From JAADDG01 sp964450755 (lineage in GTDB: Bacteria > Campylobacterota > Campylobacteria > Campylobacterales > JAADDG01): a DNA stretch of 26,278 nucleotides. The DNA lies in the NCBI GenBank assembly GCA_964450755.1, contig CAYVDJ010000038.1, positions 1-26,278 on the forward strand. The letters are read 5' to 3'. Both the position numbers and the translations under genes were made by a program. Below, in pieces: positions 6,850 to 15,671 of the stretch. Positions within the stretch are counted from its first letter, which is position 1. Every line of letters starts with the position of its first letter. The notes below the pieces were generated by a model, which worked only from the letters and a program-made list of their open reading frames with translations, was not told the origin of the DNA and ran no database searches.

Positions 6850-8936
6850 ACCGCCTGTTTTTCACCCACATTGGCATCTACTCTGTGTTTGCATTTGATA
6901 CACTCATAAATATCTTTCTTTCTAAAAGTTCTCTGCGCCATTATATAGTTACATTCAGGACATTTTTTATCAGTAGGTTTGTAGTTTGAAATAAATTTGC
7001 AATCGGGATAATTTGAACATCCGTAAAATTTACCTCTTCTTGAACTTCTTTCCACGATATTTCCGCCACATTCGGGACATTTTACTCCCTCTACCACCGG
7101 AAGCTCTTTTTTCTGTGTCTGTTTTATATTTTTGGTATATTTGCATTTTGGAAAATTGCTACAGGCTATAAATTCACCAAATCTGCCTTTTCTCTTTACA
7201 AGATCACTTCCGCATTCAGGACATGCTTCCCCTGTGGGAATCGCTATCTTTTGACTTTTTATATTTTTTTTACCCTCTTCCACTCTCTTTATAAAAGGAT
7301 CATAAAATTCCCACAAAACCTGTTGCCACTCTTTTTTGCTTTCGGCTATCTCATCAAGCTCTTCTTCCATATTTGAAGAAAAACTGCTGTCAACAATCTC
7401 GTTAAAATGTTTCTCCAAAACCTCTATCACCGTAAAAGCTATTTCAGTAGGGATAAGCTGTCTTTTTTGAATCTCTACATATTTTCTAGCAACAAGGATA
7501 GAGATCGTAGGCGCATAAGTCGAAGGTCTTCCTATCCCCAATGCTTCAAGTTTTTTGATAAGACTCGCCTCTGTATATCTTGGAGGAGGCTCCGTAAAGT
7601 GCTGATTTGCTTCAAGTTTGGTCAAAAATACTTCTTCACCCTCTTTTAGATCAGGTAAAAGTTTGTCTTTGTCTTCCGTACCTGTAACTTTATAAAAGCC
7701 GTCAAATACAAGTTTTCTTCCCGTTGCTTTAAATTTTGCACTTTTGCTTTCAAAAATAATACTTTGGGATTCAAATACCGCATCATTCATCTGAGAAGCT
7801 ATAAATCTGTCATATATCAATTTGTAAAGTTTGTATTCATCAGCTTTTAGATAACTTTTTGCTATCTGTGGAGTAAACTCCAAAATTGTAGGACGGATAG
7901 CCTCGTGAGCCTCCTGTGCGCCTTTTGATTTTGTAGCATAGATTTTTGCGCTCTTTGGCAGATATTTATCTCCGAAATTTTTATTTATAAAATCCCTCGC
8001 TTCATCTACCGCCTCTTTTGCCACATTTAAACTGTCGGTTCTCATATATGTTATAACACCGCTTGTTCCTTTATGGGTATTAACCCCTTCATAGAGGATC
8101 TGTGCCAACATCATCGTTTTCTTGGGAGAAAAACCGAGTTTGCTTGAAGATGTCTGTTGCAAAGTGGATGTCATAAACGGAGCGGGAGATTTGCTTCTTC
8201 TCTCTTTTTTTTCTATGGATGCCACTTTATAGGACTCATTTAAGAGTATATCTTTTATATATTTTGCTCTATCACCTATTTTAATGGTCATTTTGTCAAT
8301 TTTTTCTTTTTCAAACTCTATCAGGATGGATTCTATCGTTTCATTAAAAACAGCATCGATACTCCAATACTCAACAGGTTTAAAAGCTTTTATCTCTCTT
8401 TCCCTATCAACAACTATTTTCAATGCCGCTGACTGCACTCTTCCCGCACTAAGCCCTTTTTGTATCTTGGATGCCAAAAGAGGTGAAAGTTTGTAACCTA
8501 CGATTCTATCCAAAAGCCTTCTTGCCTGTTGCGCATTTATCTTATTGGTATCAAGCTTTCTCGGATTTTTCAGCGCATTTACAATAGCGCTTTTTGTAAT
8601 TTCATGAAAAACGATTCTAGGCAGTGTCGAAGGCTCTTTTCCGATAGCCATAGCTATATGATATCCTATGGCCTCACCTTCCCTGTCTTCGTCCGTTGCG
8701 ATATATATCTCATCACTTTTTTTAGCCAAATCTTTTATCTCTTTTACTATTTTGGAGTGATCTTTGGATACTCTGTATTGGGGAGTGAAACTTTGATCTT
8801 CTATTTTGATACCAAAAGTGCTTTTAGGCAAGTCTCTTATATGTCCTTTACTTGCAATGATATCATACTCTTTACCTAAAAAATTTTTAATAGTTTTTGC
8901 TTTAGTGGGTGATTCAACAATTATTAATTTACTCAA
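6846..8936 (-). CDS. topA: DNA topoisomerase I
   Basis: This 696-aa type IA topoisomerase relaxes negative supercoils. The Toprim domain at the N-terminus carries the acidic residue in IVESPTKA (Glu8) and the D82-x-D84 pair in TDEDREG. The catalytic tyrosine is Tyr297 in GVITYMRTDS, and the GLSAGRVQSAAL loop is intact. The C-terminus has three four-cysteine zinc modules (CPECGSD, CPECGGN and CPECNYI starts), shorter than the five-module tail of E. coli. The start is TTG 8936, behind TAGGA; no ATG lies nearby upstream, and the protein begins with the family-typical SKLIIVES. It is the first gene of a four-gene operon with a clear promoter at 8966-8971. Confidence 0.96.
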   Translation of the reverse strand: MSKLIIVESPTKAKTIKNFLGKEYDIIASKGHIRDLPKSTFGIKIEDQSFTPQYRVSKDHSKIVKEIKDLAKKSDEIYIATDEDREGEAIGYHIAMAIGKEPSTLPRIVFHEITKSAIVNALKNPRKLDTNKINAQQARRLLDRIVGYKLSPLLASKIQKGLSAGRVQSAALKIVVDREREIKAFKPVEYWSIDAVFNETIESILIEFEKEKIDKMTIKIGDRAKYIKDILLNESYKVASIEKKERRSKSPAPFMTSTLQQTSSSKLGFSPKKTMMLAQILYEGVNTHKGTSGVITYMRTDSLNVAKEAVDEARDFINKNFGDKYLPKSAKIYATKSKGAQEAHEAIRPTILEFTPQIAKSYLKADEYKLYKLIYDRFIASQMNDAVFESQSIIFESKSAKFKATGRKLVFDGFYKVTGTEDKDKLLPDLKEGEEVFLTKLEANQHFTEPPPRYTEASLIKKLEALGIGRPSTYAPTISILVARKYVEIQKRQLIPTEIAFTVIEVLEKHFNEIVDSSFSSNMEEELDEIAESKKEWQQVLWEFYDPFIKRVEEGKKNIKSQKIAIPTGEACPECGSDLVKRKGRFGEFIACSNFPKCKYTKNIKQTQKKELPVVEGVKCPECGGNIVERSSRRGKFYGCSNYPDCKFISNYKPTDKKCPECNYIMAQRTFRKKDIYECIKCKHRVDANVGEKQAV

Positions 8937-8965
8937 TTTTTAATCCTAAAATTTTATTAGCGGGT

Positions 8966-8974
8966 ATTATACCA
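8966..8974 (-). promoter_or_regulatory. Extended -10 promoter for topA
   Basis: The minus strand reads TGGTATAAT, a perfect -10 box with an extended TGG element, about 30 bases before the TTG start of topA. There is no recognisable -35. Confidence 0.65.
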
Positions 8975-9143
8975 GGTTCGCTCTATTACTCATAACCAAA
9001 TCGGTATTATATAGAATGTTTTTAAAAAAACAATAAAATCTGAGCCAAAAAAATTACTTACCAAAAAAATATAAAATATATTTATGACGAATACTAAGAA
9101 ATATAATAATTTAAATAAATAAAATTAAAAATATTATTACAAG

Positions 9144-9170
9144 TAAACTTTTTTTTCTTTTGAACGATAC
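9144..9170 (+). promoter_or_regulatory. Sigma-28 (FliA) promoter of flagellin
   Basis: TAAA (9144-9147), exactly 15 bases, then AACGATAC (9163-9170), closely match the sigma-28 consensus TAAA-N15-GCCGATAA. The predicted transcript start lies about 40 bases before the flagellin ATG. The spacer contains a run of eight T (9149-9156). The region upstream to about 9000 is extremely A/T-rich with no gene in it. No sigma-54 GG-N10-GC motif is seen. Confidence 0.75.
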
Positions 9171-9215
9171 TATATCAGCAAGGATGCTAACGAATATATC
9201 ACAAAGGAATGTATT

Positions 9216-10742
9216 ATGGGTTTTAGAATTAATACAAATGTATCGGCATTAAACGCTCATGCAAACGGAGTAATGAATAACAGAAGCATCAATGATGCTC
9301 TTTCAAAACTAAGTTCTGGTCTTAGGATCAACAAAGCGGCAGACGATGCTTCGGGAATGGCTATTGCCGACAGTCTAAGAGGACAGGCAAGTTCTTTGGG
9401 TCAGGCCATATCAAATGCAAATGACGGTATCAACCTTATCCAGACAGCTGACAAAGCAATGGATGAACAGATAAAAATACTCGAAACCATCAAGGTTAAA
9501 GCAACACAATCGGCACAGGACGGTCAAACTGCCGAGACAAGACAGGCTCTTCAGGCGGATGTTGTGAGATTGATGGAACAGTTGGATAATATCGCAGGTC
9601 AAACCACATTTAACGGACAATCACTGCTATCTGGTAATTTTACCAATAAAAAATTCCAAATAGGTGCATATTCAAATCAAACCGTAACCGCTTCGATAGG
9701 AGCTACAAGTTCGGATAAAATAGGTCAGACAAGATTTGAGACTACAGAACTTGTCAAAGTCAGTGCAGGTGCGGCAGGTTTGAAAGCCGTAACTTTAAAA
9801 TTTAAAGATATAGACGGAGAGAATGACCTCTCTTTGGAAAGTGTAAAAATCTCCACAAGTGCGGGAACAGGTATAGGGGCATTAACGGAAGTTATCAATA
9901 AAAATTCTGACAAAATAGGTGTCAGAGCCTCTTATGATGTTCAAGGTACGGGAGCAAATGCGGTTGGAGCAGGTGATATCAAAGGATTGAAAATCAATGA
10001 TGTTACAATAGGCGATATCACCGATATTGAGGCAAATGATGCAAACGGAAAACTTGCAAATGCCATCAATGCCCACAAAGCCGATACCGGAGTAGAGGCA
10101 ACCATCGATGAGAGAGGACATCTGAATCTAAGAAGTATAGACGGTAGAGCCATCGATATCTCCACTACAAGTTCGGCTACGGTTCTTGGAGGAGGAAGTT
10201 TTGCAAAAGCTTCAGGAGGAGCAGGAAGTGATGTTATCATCGGAAGAATTTCCCTTGTCAAACTAAATGCCAGTGATATTCAAATAAGCGGTTCAAATGT
10301 GGCTGATATAGGTTTTACAAGCGGTATGGCGGAAAAAACCGTAGGTCTTAGAGATTTAAGGGGAGATTTTGACAAAGATATAGCAAGTGCGGCAGGAGCA
10401 AATGTAAACAGCAGTTCATGGCAGTTTGGTAAAAAACTAAGTGCCGGACTTACAACCCTAAAAGGCGCTATGATGTCTATGGATATAGCAGAAGCCGCAA
10501 CAAAAGTTCTTGACAGGATCAGATCAGATCTCGGTTCTGTGCAAAACCAGCTTGTAGCCACCGTAAATAACATCTCCGTAACACAGGTAAATGTAAAAGC
10601 GAGTGAATCTCAAATAAGAGATGTCGATTTTGCAGCAGAGAGTGCAAACTTTTCAAAACACAACATTCTCTCACAGGCAGGAAGTTATGCAATGAGTCAG
10701 GCAAATGCAGCTCAACAAAATGTTATGAGACTGTTACAGTAG
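9216..10742 (+). CDS. fla: Flagellin
   Basis: This 508-aa major filament protein polymerises outside the cell into the flagellum. The conserved D0/D1 N-terminus (MGFRINTNVSALNA..., residues 1-170) and C-terminus (about 415-508, ending NVMRLLQ) flank a variable middle. Two Flagellin_IN-like repeats appear in the middle (about 228-246 and 280-312). Residues 90-97 (ETIKVKAT) replace the QRVRELAV patch that TLR5 recognises in Salmonella flagellin, as in Campylobacter and Helicobacter. No signal peptide is present; export is by the flagellar type III system. The ribosome-binding site AAAGGA (9203-9208) is 7 bases before the ATG. It is monocistronic: a sigma-28 promoter in front, a strong terminator behind. 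I cannot tell flaA from flaB. Confidence 0.96.
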   Translation: MGFRINTNVSALNAHANGVMNNRSINDALSKLSSGLRINKAADDASGMAIADSLRGQASSLGQAISNANDGINLIQTADKAMDEQIKILETIKVKATQSAQDGQTAETRQALQADVVRLMEQLDNIAGQTTFNGQSLLSGNFTNKKFQIGAYSNQTVTASIGATSSDKIGQTRFETTELVKVSAGAAGLKAVTLKFKDIDGENDLSLESVKISTSAGTGIGALTEVINKNSDKIGVRASYDVQGTGANAVGAGDIKGLKINDVTIGDITDIEANDANGKLANAINAHKADTGVEATIDERGHLNLRSIDGRAIDISTTSSATVLGGGSFAKASGGAGSDVIIGRISLVKLNASDIQISGSNVADIGFTSGMAEKTVGLRDLRGDFDKDIASAAGANVNSSSWQFGKKLSAGLTTLKGAMMSMDIAEAATKVLDRIRSDLGSVQNQLVATVNNISVTQVNVKASESQIRDVDFAAESANFSKHNILSQAGSYAMSQANAAQQNVMRLLQ

Positions 10743-10749
10743 AATACAA

Positions 10750-10784
10750 ATTTTCAAGCCGTTTTAACGGCTTGAAAATATTTT
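10750..10784. terminator. Bidirectional terminator between flagellin and the FadL-type gene
   Basis: ATTTTCAAGCCGTT (10750-10763) is perfectly complementary to 10766-10779, a 14-bp hairpin with CAAGCCG/CGGCTTG as its strong part. T-rich sequence follows (ATTTT on the plus strand; the left arm's A run gives the U tract on the minus strand). It serves two convergent genes. Confidence 0.85.
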
Positions 10785-12024
10785 AATAGGTATATTTGAT
10801 TCCAGCCGTTACCAAATGCGCTCCGCCTTTGGTAAAAGTTCCGTTTATCCCTTTTGCTCCCTGAGATATATCTCTATCATCTTTATCATCATACAGATAT
10901 GCCAAACCTATCTTTGTTTGAGGCGTTATCTGATAATCAAATCCCAAAGAGTATATTTTGGCATCTGCATCAGGAAGTTCAAATCCCAAAGTTTCATCAG
11001 GCACCGGTGTCTCATCTATCGCAAATCCTGCCATCAGCTTTAATTTTTGATTATACTGATGAATGATACCAAATCTCCATGTATCCGTATCTTCCCAGTT
11101 TTTGGCTATAGGATCATCAAAAAACTGTTTGAGTCCGGGATGAACATCTCCTTCATAATTAAAATCAAGAGCCGAATAATCAGACCATTTTGTTTTTTCA
11201 TAAGTAACTTCAAAAGTGGTTTGACCAAAATCATAAGAAGCCGCTACGGTTACAACAGCAGGAAGAGGAACGGTAACATCCGCACTGTTGTCATATACTT
11301 TGCTACCCAAAAAATAGAGTTTTGCATTACCTTCTTCTTTCAAATCCACTTTGGAACGATATGTGGCCGCCAATGTAAACTGTGGCGTCATTTTGTAAGA
11401 GAGTGCCAAATTGTAACCAAATTCACTCATATCGGCATCCATATCTCTGCCTATAACACCCGGAGCTATTCCCAAAGCATTCAGGTCTTTTGTATCACTC
11501 TTTACTTTTCCTTCACTGTAAATAAATCTTATACCCGCCGCAAGAGAGAGATTTTCCGTTGCTTCTATAGAAACAGAAGGATTCAATTCCAGTACCGTCA
11601 ATGTAAACTCTTCGGCACTTGCTTTTGGATAAGGATCACTCCATTTTTTGGAAAGTCCCGCAGGTGCGGTAAGTGACAAACCCCATCTTAAAAAATCATA
11701 CTTTGGGGAGACATAAAAGAGAGTCGGCAATAAAAAGTTCTCACTGTCAGAACTTCCGTTTAAAACAGGATTTACCGCCGAAGTAAAATCTATACTCGGA
11801 AGATTAATATATGTCAAAGAAAACTCAAAATAGGATTTCTCCGCATCCATCCAATTCATATTTGCAGGATTATAGTAACTTGCATCCGCACCTTTGACAT
11901 GTGCAACATTTGCGGCACCAAGAGCAACCGAATCTATGGATTGCTCAGGAACTTTATAACCACCCGCCGATAAAATCGTACATGCGCATATTGATAACAA
12001 CGCTGTTTTTCGTATCTGTTTCAT
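10783..12024 (-). CDS. OmpP1/FadL-family outer-membrane transporter
   Basis: This 413-aa outer-membrane beta-barrel has an N-terminal signal peptide ending about residue 20 (SICACTILSAGG). The mature start, GYKVPEQSIDSVALGAANVA followed by ASYYNPANM, is the family's N-terminal plug with its NPA(G/N)M motif. Alternating strand patterns follow, and it ends in an aromatic (GIKYTY), as barrel insertion requires. The family imports hydrophobic substrates such as long-chain fatty acids or aromatic hydrocarbons; the substrate here is unknown. It starts 32 bases after the nfo stop with an AAAGGA ribosome-binding site, so it may be co-transcribed with nfo. Transcription ends at the shared hairpin at 10750-10784. 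Confidence 0.88.
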   Translation of the reverse strand: MKQIRKTALLSICACTILSAGGYKVPEQSIDSVALGAANVAHVKGADASYYNPANMNWMDAEKSYFEFSLTYINLPSIDFTSAVNPVLNGSSDSENFLLPTLFYVSPKYDFLRWGLSLTAPAGLSKKWSDPYPKASAEEFTLTVLELNPSVSIEATENLSLAAGIRFIYSEGKVKSDTKDLNALGIAPGVIGRDMDADMSEFGYNLALSYKMTPQFTLAATYRSKVDLKEEGNAKLYFLGSKVYDNSADVTVPLPAVVTVAASYDFGQTTFEVTYEKTKWSDYSALDFNYEGDVHPGLKQFFDDPIAKNWEDTDTWRFGIIHQYNQKLKLMAGFAIDETPVPDETLGFELPDADAKIYSLGFDYQITPQTKIGLAYLYDDKDDRDISQGAKGINGTFTKGGAHLVTAGIKYTY

Positions 12025-12056
12025 TTCAATCCTTTTGATAAAATATTAAAAACTAA

Positions 12057-12896
12057 CTAAGTAAAACTGTAAAGCAACTCAATTTCCTGTGCCCATATAG
12101 AGTCGTCTATCGTCTCTAAAATCAGAGGAATATCCTCAAGCCTTTCATCATTCATGATAAACCTGAAAGTTGTCTCTCCAAGTTCTCCCCTGCCTATCGA
12201 ATGATGTCTGTCAACACGGGATCCAAGTTTTGATTTGGAATCATTGATATGCATACCCTTTAAATAATTAAACCCTATTATTGTATCAAATTTTTTCATA
12301 GTATCTTCATAACTTTGCTTATCTCTTATATCATAACCCGCTGCAAAAATATGACAGGTATCTATACAGACACCTACTCTGCTCTTGTCTATTGAATTTT
12401 CTATCAAATATGCCAAATGCTCAAATTTATATCCGAGATTACTTCCCTGTCCTGCCGTTGTCTCTATGACCAGAGTAACACCTTTTGTAACCTCCAATGT
12501 TTTGTTCATAGACTCTGCAACAAGTTTTAAAGATTCCTCTTCGCTTATCTTTTTAAGATGACTGCCGGGATGAAAATTGAGTTTATCCAAACCCAACAGT
12601 TCACATCTTTTAACTTCATCTATAAAGGCTTCTAAGGATTTTTCTCTTTTTTCGACTTCGGGATGACCAAGATTGATAAGATAACTGTCATGAGGTAAAA
12701 TATGTGTTGGAAGGATATTGGATTTTTCAAGATTCTCTTTGAAAGAAGCTATTGCCTTCTCTTCGAGTGGCTTTGCTTTCCATTGTCTTTGATTTTTGGT
12801 AAAAAGTGCAAAAGCTTTTGCACCTATCTTTTTGGCATTCAAAGGAGCATTAAATACTCCTCCCGCACTGCTGACATGAGCTCCTACAAACTTCAT
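12057..12896 (-). CDS. nfo: Endonuclease IV (AP endonuclease)
   Basis: This 279-aa protein cuts DNA 5' to abasic sites in base-excision repair. It is a TIM-barrel enzyme with three zinc ions. The start MKFVGAHVSSAGG, LNFHPGSH, VIETTAGQGS, GVCIDTCHIFAAGYD, HINDSK, the RVDRHHSIGRGELG motif and LILETID cover the metal-binding histidines, glutamates and aspartates of the family. Length matches the 285-aa E. coli enzyme. ATG 12896 follows AAGGAAAAAG, and a TATAAT lies at 12920-12925. It probably forms a two-gene unit with the FadL-type gene, although no functional link is evident. Confidence 0.96.
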   Translation of the reverse strand: MKFVGAHVSSAGGVFNAPLNAKKIGAKAFALFTKNQRQWKAKPLEEKAIASFKENLEKSNILPTHILPHDSYLINLGHPEVEKREKSLEAFIDEVKRCELLGLDKLNFHPGSHLKKISEEESLKLVAESMNKTLEVTKGVTLVIETTAGQGSNLGYKFEHLAYLIENSIDKSRVGVCIDTCHIFAAGYDIRDKQSYEDTMKKFDTIIGFNYLKGMHINDSKSKLGSRVDRHHSIGRGELGETTFRFIMNDERLEDIPLILETIDDSIWAQEIELLYSFT

Positions 12897-12919
12897 CTTT
12901 TTCCTTAATATTTTTAATC

Positions 12920-12925
12920 ATTATA
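12920..12925 (-). promoter_or_regulatory. Putative -10 box for nfo
   Basis: The minus strand reads TTGATATAATG, with a perfect TATAAT 23 bases before the nfo ATG. No terminator is visible between cpoB (stop at 12964) and nfo, so this promoter may add to read-through. Confidence 0.55.
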
Positions 12926-12963
12926 TCAAATAAATCGATAAAATTTGAAGAAGAGATCACAAA

Positions 12964-13761
12964 TCAGAGATACTTTTTAGCTATTTTTGCCTCTTTTGAT
13001 TTTGGATAGTTTGCTATTAGAGCATTAAAAATTTTATCGGCATTGTTTTTATCACCGATCCTGTTAAACGATATGCCGGTATGTAAAAGAAGTGTCGGAA
13101 TATAGGAAGCTTTATCATACAGTTGAATACTTTTTTTATAAAAGACTACGGCCTCTTTATATTTCTTTTGGTAATAGTTGATTTCTCCAAGATAATAGTT
13201 TGATATCGCAGCCCTGTAATTTTTGGATACAAGTTCCAAAAAGAGAGCTTCAGCTTCATCATAACGATGTTTTCTGAATGTTTTCAAAGCCTTATTGTAA
13301 AGAGCCTTACTGCTTAGTTTTTTCTCTTTTGGTCTGTTTACTCTTTTAGAACCGGAAGAAGATATAAGTTTTGCAAGTTCTTTCAAAGTTGATTCTATCT
13401 TTTTGTCATTCTCTTCCAATATAGAAATTTTCTCTTCCAAAACACTGTTTTTTTCAGAACTGTTCATATCAAAAGTACTGTATTTGCTTTTTAATTCACC
13501 TATTGCATCCGAATAAGAGGATATGACAGATTTCAATCCTTCAATACTCTCTTTGAGCATTTGAATATCATTTTTTAAAACGGAAACTTCTCTTTTTAAG
13601 TTTTTTATCTCGTTTTTGTTTTCAACTATTCTCTTCTCATCATCCGTAAGTCCATAGGGTTTACTGCTTTCCAAATCACCGGCGCTAAACACCGATGGTT
13701 CGGAAGCATATATAAAAAGTGCATTAATAAAAACAACTAATACTATATATATCTTTTTCAT
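12964..13761 (-). CDS. cpoB: CpoB/YbgF, Tol-Pal coordinating periplasmic protein
   Basis: This 265-aa exported protein begins with a signal peptide (about residues 1-20). A coiled coil follows (about 42-130, rich in leucine/isoleucine heptads), then a lysine-rich linker, then tetratricopeptide-like repeats (about 148-265: ALYNKALKTFRKHRYDEAEALF, YYLGEINYYQKKYKEAVVFY). This is the YbgF/CpoB architecture, a TolA-binding protein that couples outer-membrane constriction with peptidoglycan synthesis. It is the last gene of the Tol cluster, 16 bases after pal, as in most Proteobacteria. Confidence 0.87.
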   Translation of the reverse strand: MKKIYIVLVVFINALFIYASEPSVFSAGDLESSKPYGLTDDEKRIVENKNEIKNLKREVSVLKNDIQMLKESIEGLKSVISSYSDAIGELKSKYSTFDMNSSEKNSVLEEKISILEENDKKIESTLKELAKLISSSGSKRVNRPKEKKLSSKALYNKALKTFRKHRYDEAEALFLELVSKNYRAAISNYYLGEINYYQKKYKEAVVFYKKSIQLYDKASYIPTLLLHTGISFNRIGDKNNADKIFNALIANYPKSKEAKIAKKYL

Positions 13762-13777
13762 TATTCTCTATTACTGA

Positions 13778-14311
13778 TTATTTTTTTAAAAGTTTAAATT
13801 CTACTCTTCTGTTTTGTTGCCAACAGGCTTTGTTGTGTTCCGTACAGGCAGGATTGCTCTCACCGTAACTGACAACTACCATTCTGTTAGCCTCCACACC
13901 GTTTGAAGCCAAAGAATCTTTGGTACTTTTTGCTCTTTTTAAACCAAGTGCGTAATTGTACTCATCTGTTCCCCATTCATCACAGTTACCTTCAACTTTG
14001 ACGGCATAAACTTTTGCATCTTCACTGTTAAACAGCGCTGCGTCAGCTTCAACATTGGGAACCATATCATTGCGGATATTATATTTGTCAAAATCAAAAT
14101 ATATTTTTTTGGCTTGAGCTTCCAACTGTGCAATTTTTTCATCTTCACTTACGATCGCAGCAGCTGCACTTTCAGTAGAACCGGGTACCTGCTGATCTAC
14201 GATTTCACCTGTTTTTTCAGGTGTAGTCATAGTTACTTCCTGAGCTTTTTGGCTACATCCCGTAAAAAGAACTACTGCCAATACTGTACTGTACAATAAG
14301 GTTTTTTTCAT
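13778..14311 (-). CDS. pal: Peptidoglycan-associated lipoprotein Pal
   Basis: This 177-aa lipoprotein has the signal MKKTLLYSTVLAVVLFTGC with a good lipobox (LFTGC, Cys19), an acidic alanine-rich linker and a C-terminal OmpA-type peptidoglycan-binding domain (about 70-177). The conserved GNCDEWGTDEYNYALGLKRA stretch and the final QNRRVEFKL are present. It anchors the outer membrane to peptidoglycan and is pulled by TolB and TolA. The ribosome-binding site GGAAGG is close to the ATG. A 77-base gap separates it from tolB and holds a possible own promoter. Confidence 0.94.
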   Translation of the reverse strand: MKKTLLYSTVLAVVLFTGCSQKAQEVTMTTPEKTGEIVDQQVPGSTESAAAAIVSEDEKIAQLEAQAKKIYFDFDKYNIRNDMVPNVEADAALFNSEDAKVYAVKVEGNCDEWGTDEYNYALGLKRAKSTKDSLASNGVEANRMVVVSYGESNPACTEHNKACWQQNRRVEFKLLKK

Positions 14312-14346
14312 ATTTCACCTTCCTTCAATAATTGGATTTGACGATT

Positions 14347-14352
14347 ATTTTA
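14347..14352 (-). promoter_or_regulatory. Possible internal promoter for pal
   Basis: The minus strand reads ATGATAAAATAATC; TAAAAT lies about 35 bases before the pal ATG in the widest gap of the Tol cluster. An extra promoter for the abundant Pal lipoprotein would make sense, but the match is modest. Confidence 0.35.
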
Positions 14353-14388
14353 TCATTTTTTACTTAAAAGCACACTTACCGACAAGGT

Positions 14389-15660
14389 TCACCAATCCAG
14401 AGATTGTATTTTTCCGCTTTTTAATGGGAAAAGGTAACTCTTATTCGCATTTAACCTGATTATGCCAAGCGCACTTTCATTCTTATAGTGCTTTATAAAA
14501 ATAATTGTATCATCTGTACCGGCAAAGCGCGGAAAAAGATTTTTTCCTGTTGCTGTCAGTTTTCTTATATAATCTGTTTGGGTAGATATCAGATATAGAT
14601 TGAAGATATTGTTTCCAAATGCACTGTTTGTTTCTCTGCTTGAATATACTATATATTTTCCGTATGTCGAACACGAACTGTTGTTTTTACCGTGATATAT
14701 CATCTGTTCCACATTGTCGGAATTTATCCCTTTGGCAAAAACATTCGGATATCCCAAACGATCCGAGATAAATACAATTCTCTCCTCATTATCCACAAAA
14801 CTGCCGCTGACATCTATACCGCTGTATTTGGTTATACGATCTTTTGTACCTGTACTTAGGTTATACAGATAGATATCGGGTTGATCATTGGGAGCCAGTG
14901 TCAAAAGAAGCTTATTACCGTCTTTGCTTACATCAGAACATACAACCATCCCCGAACCGCTGATAATTTTCTTTTTTGTTCCGGTATAAAGATCAACTTT
15001 ATAAAGAGTAGGCAAAAGAGAGTTGTATGAAGTATAATAAAAAGCGGTCTGTTTTTTATTTGCCCACTTTGGAAAAACATTAAGTCCGCCCTGCACTATC
15101 GTTTTTTGAAAAGAGAGAGTATAATCAGATATCACTATGGAGCTTTTGCCTTTTCCCGTATATTTTGAAAAAACGATAAGTCTTTCCATCCATTTTACAG
15201 CAGGAGCACCGATATAATCATTTATATCCATTGTGATTTTATGAGCCAAAAAAGGATATCTCTCTTTTTTGGAAACCGCATAATATTTTTCAAATACCTG
15301 ATTTGAACTTTTCACATTTATAAGCTTGACACTTGCAACAAGTCTCTCTTTACTGTCATATTCAAGTTTGCATTTTAACAGTAACTCTATCTGTTTTTGA
15401 ATCAAAGAGGAGTCTATTGTATTATCATCAAAACTTCCCTGCAAAAAGGTATCATCTATATTAAAATGAGAGGTAACTTTAATATCCCCGATCAAAAGTT
15501 TTATAAACTTGTTTTCTATCTCTTTTTCCACCAAACCGGCAGGTGTAGAATTTTCTATCGAAATTTTTGGAATATGCATCGCTTTTTTGACAACTTCTAT
15601 TGTCGCATCATAGGCAAACAGCATAACACTAAAAAAGAAAAACAGTACTGTCTTTTTCAA
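14389..15660 (-). CDS. tolB: TolB, periplasmic beta-propeller of Tol-Pal
   Basis: This 423-aa exported protein has a signal peptide (about residues 1-17), an N-terminal alpha/beta domain (about 18-150) and a C-terminal propeller (about 160-423). The propeller repeats WD40-like/PD40 units: VVCSDVSKDGNKLLLTLA, DVSGSFVDNEERIVFISDR and CSTYGKYIVYSS, with the SDRLGYPNVF motif typical of TolB. It docks on Pal and receives force from TolA. It lies between tolA (11-base gap) and pal. Confidence 0.92.
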   Translation of the reverse strand: MKKTVLFFFFSVMLFAYDATIEVVKKAMHIPKISIENSTPAGLVEKEIENKFIKLLIGDIKVTSHFNIDDTFLQGSFDDNTIDSSLIQKQIELLLKCKLEYDSKERLVASVKLINVKSSNQVFEKYYAVSKKERYPFLAHKITMDINDYIGAPAVKWMERLIVFSKYTGKGKSSIVISDYTLSFQKTIVQGGLNVFPKWANKKQTAFYYTSYNSLLPTLYKVDLYTGTKKKIISGSGMVVCSDVSKDGNKLLLTLAPNDQPDIYLYNLSTGTKDRITKYSGIDVSGSFVDNEERIVFISDRLGYPNVFAKGINSDNVEQMIYHGKNNSSCSTYGKYIVYSSRETNSAFGNNIFNLYLISTQTDYIRKLTATGKNLFPRFAGTDDTIIFIKHYKNESALGIIRLNANKSYLFPLKSGKIQSLDW

Positions 15661-15671
15661 TATCCTCTCCT

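Noticed and set aside
9000..9160. Sigma-54 promoter for flagellin, as for flaB in Campylobacter
   Set aside because: No TGGCAC-N5-TTGC-like element is seen; the sigma-28 match is much better.
10750..10779. Perfect 14-bp palindrome as a recombination or operator site
   Set aside because: Its place between convergent genes with adjoining T/A runs is fully explained by a bidirectional terminator.
11047..11676. Open frame of 209 codons antisense to the FadL-type gene
   Set aside because: Composition is implausible (Ile/Phe/Arg-rich runs), it has no motif, and it is entirely opposite a well-supported outer-membrane protein gene.
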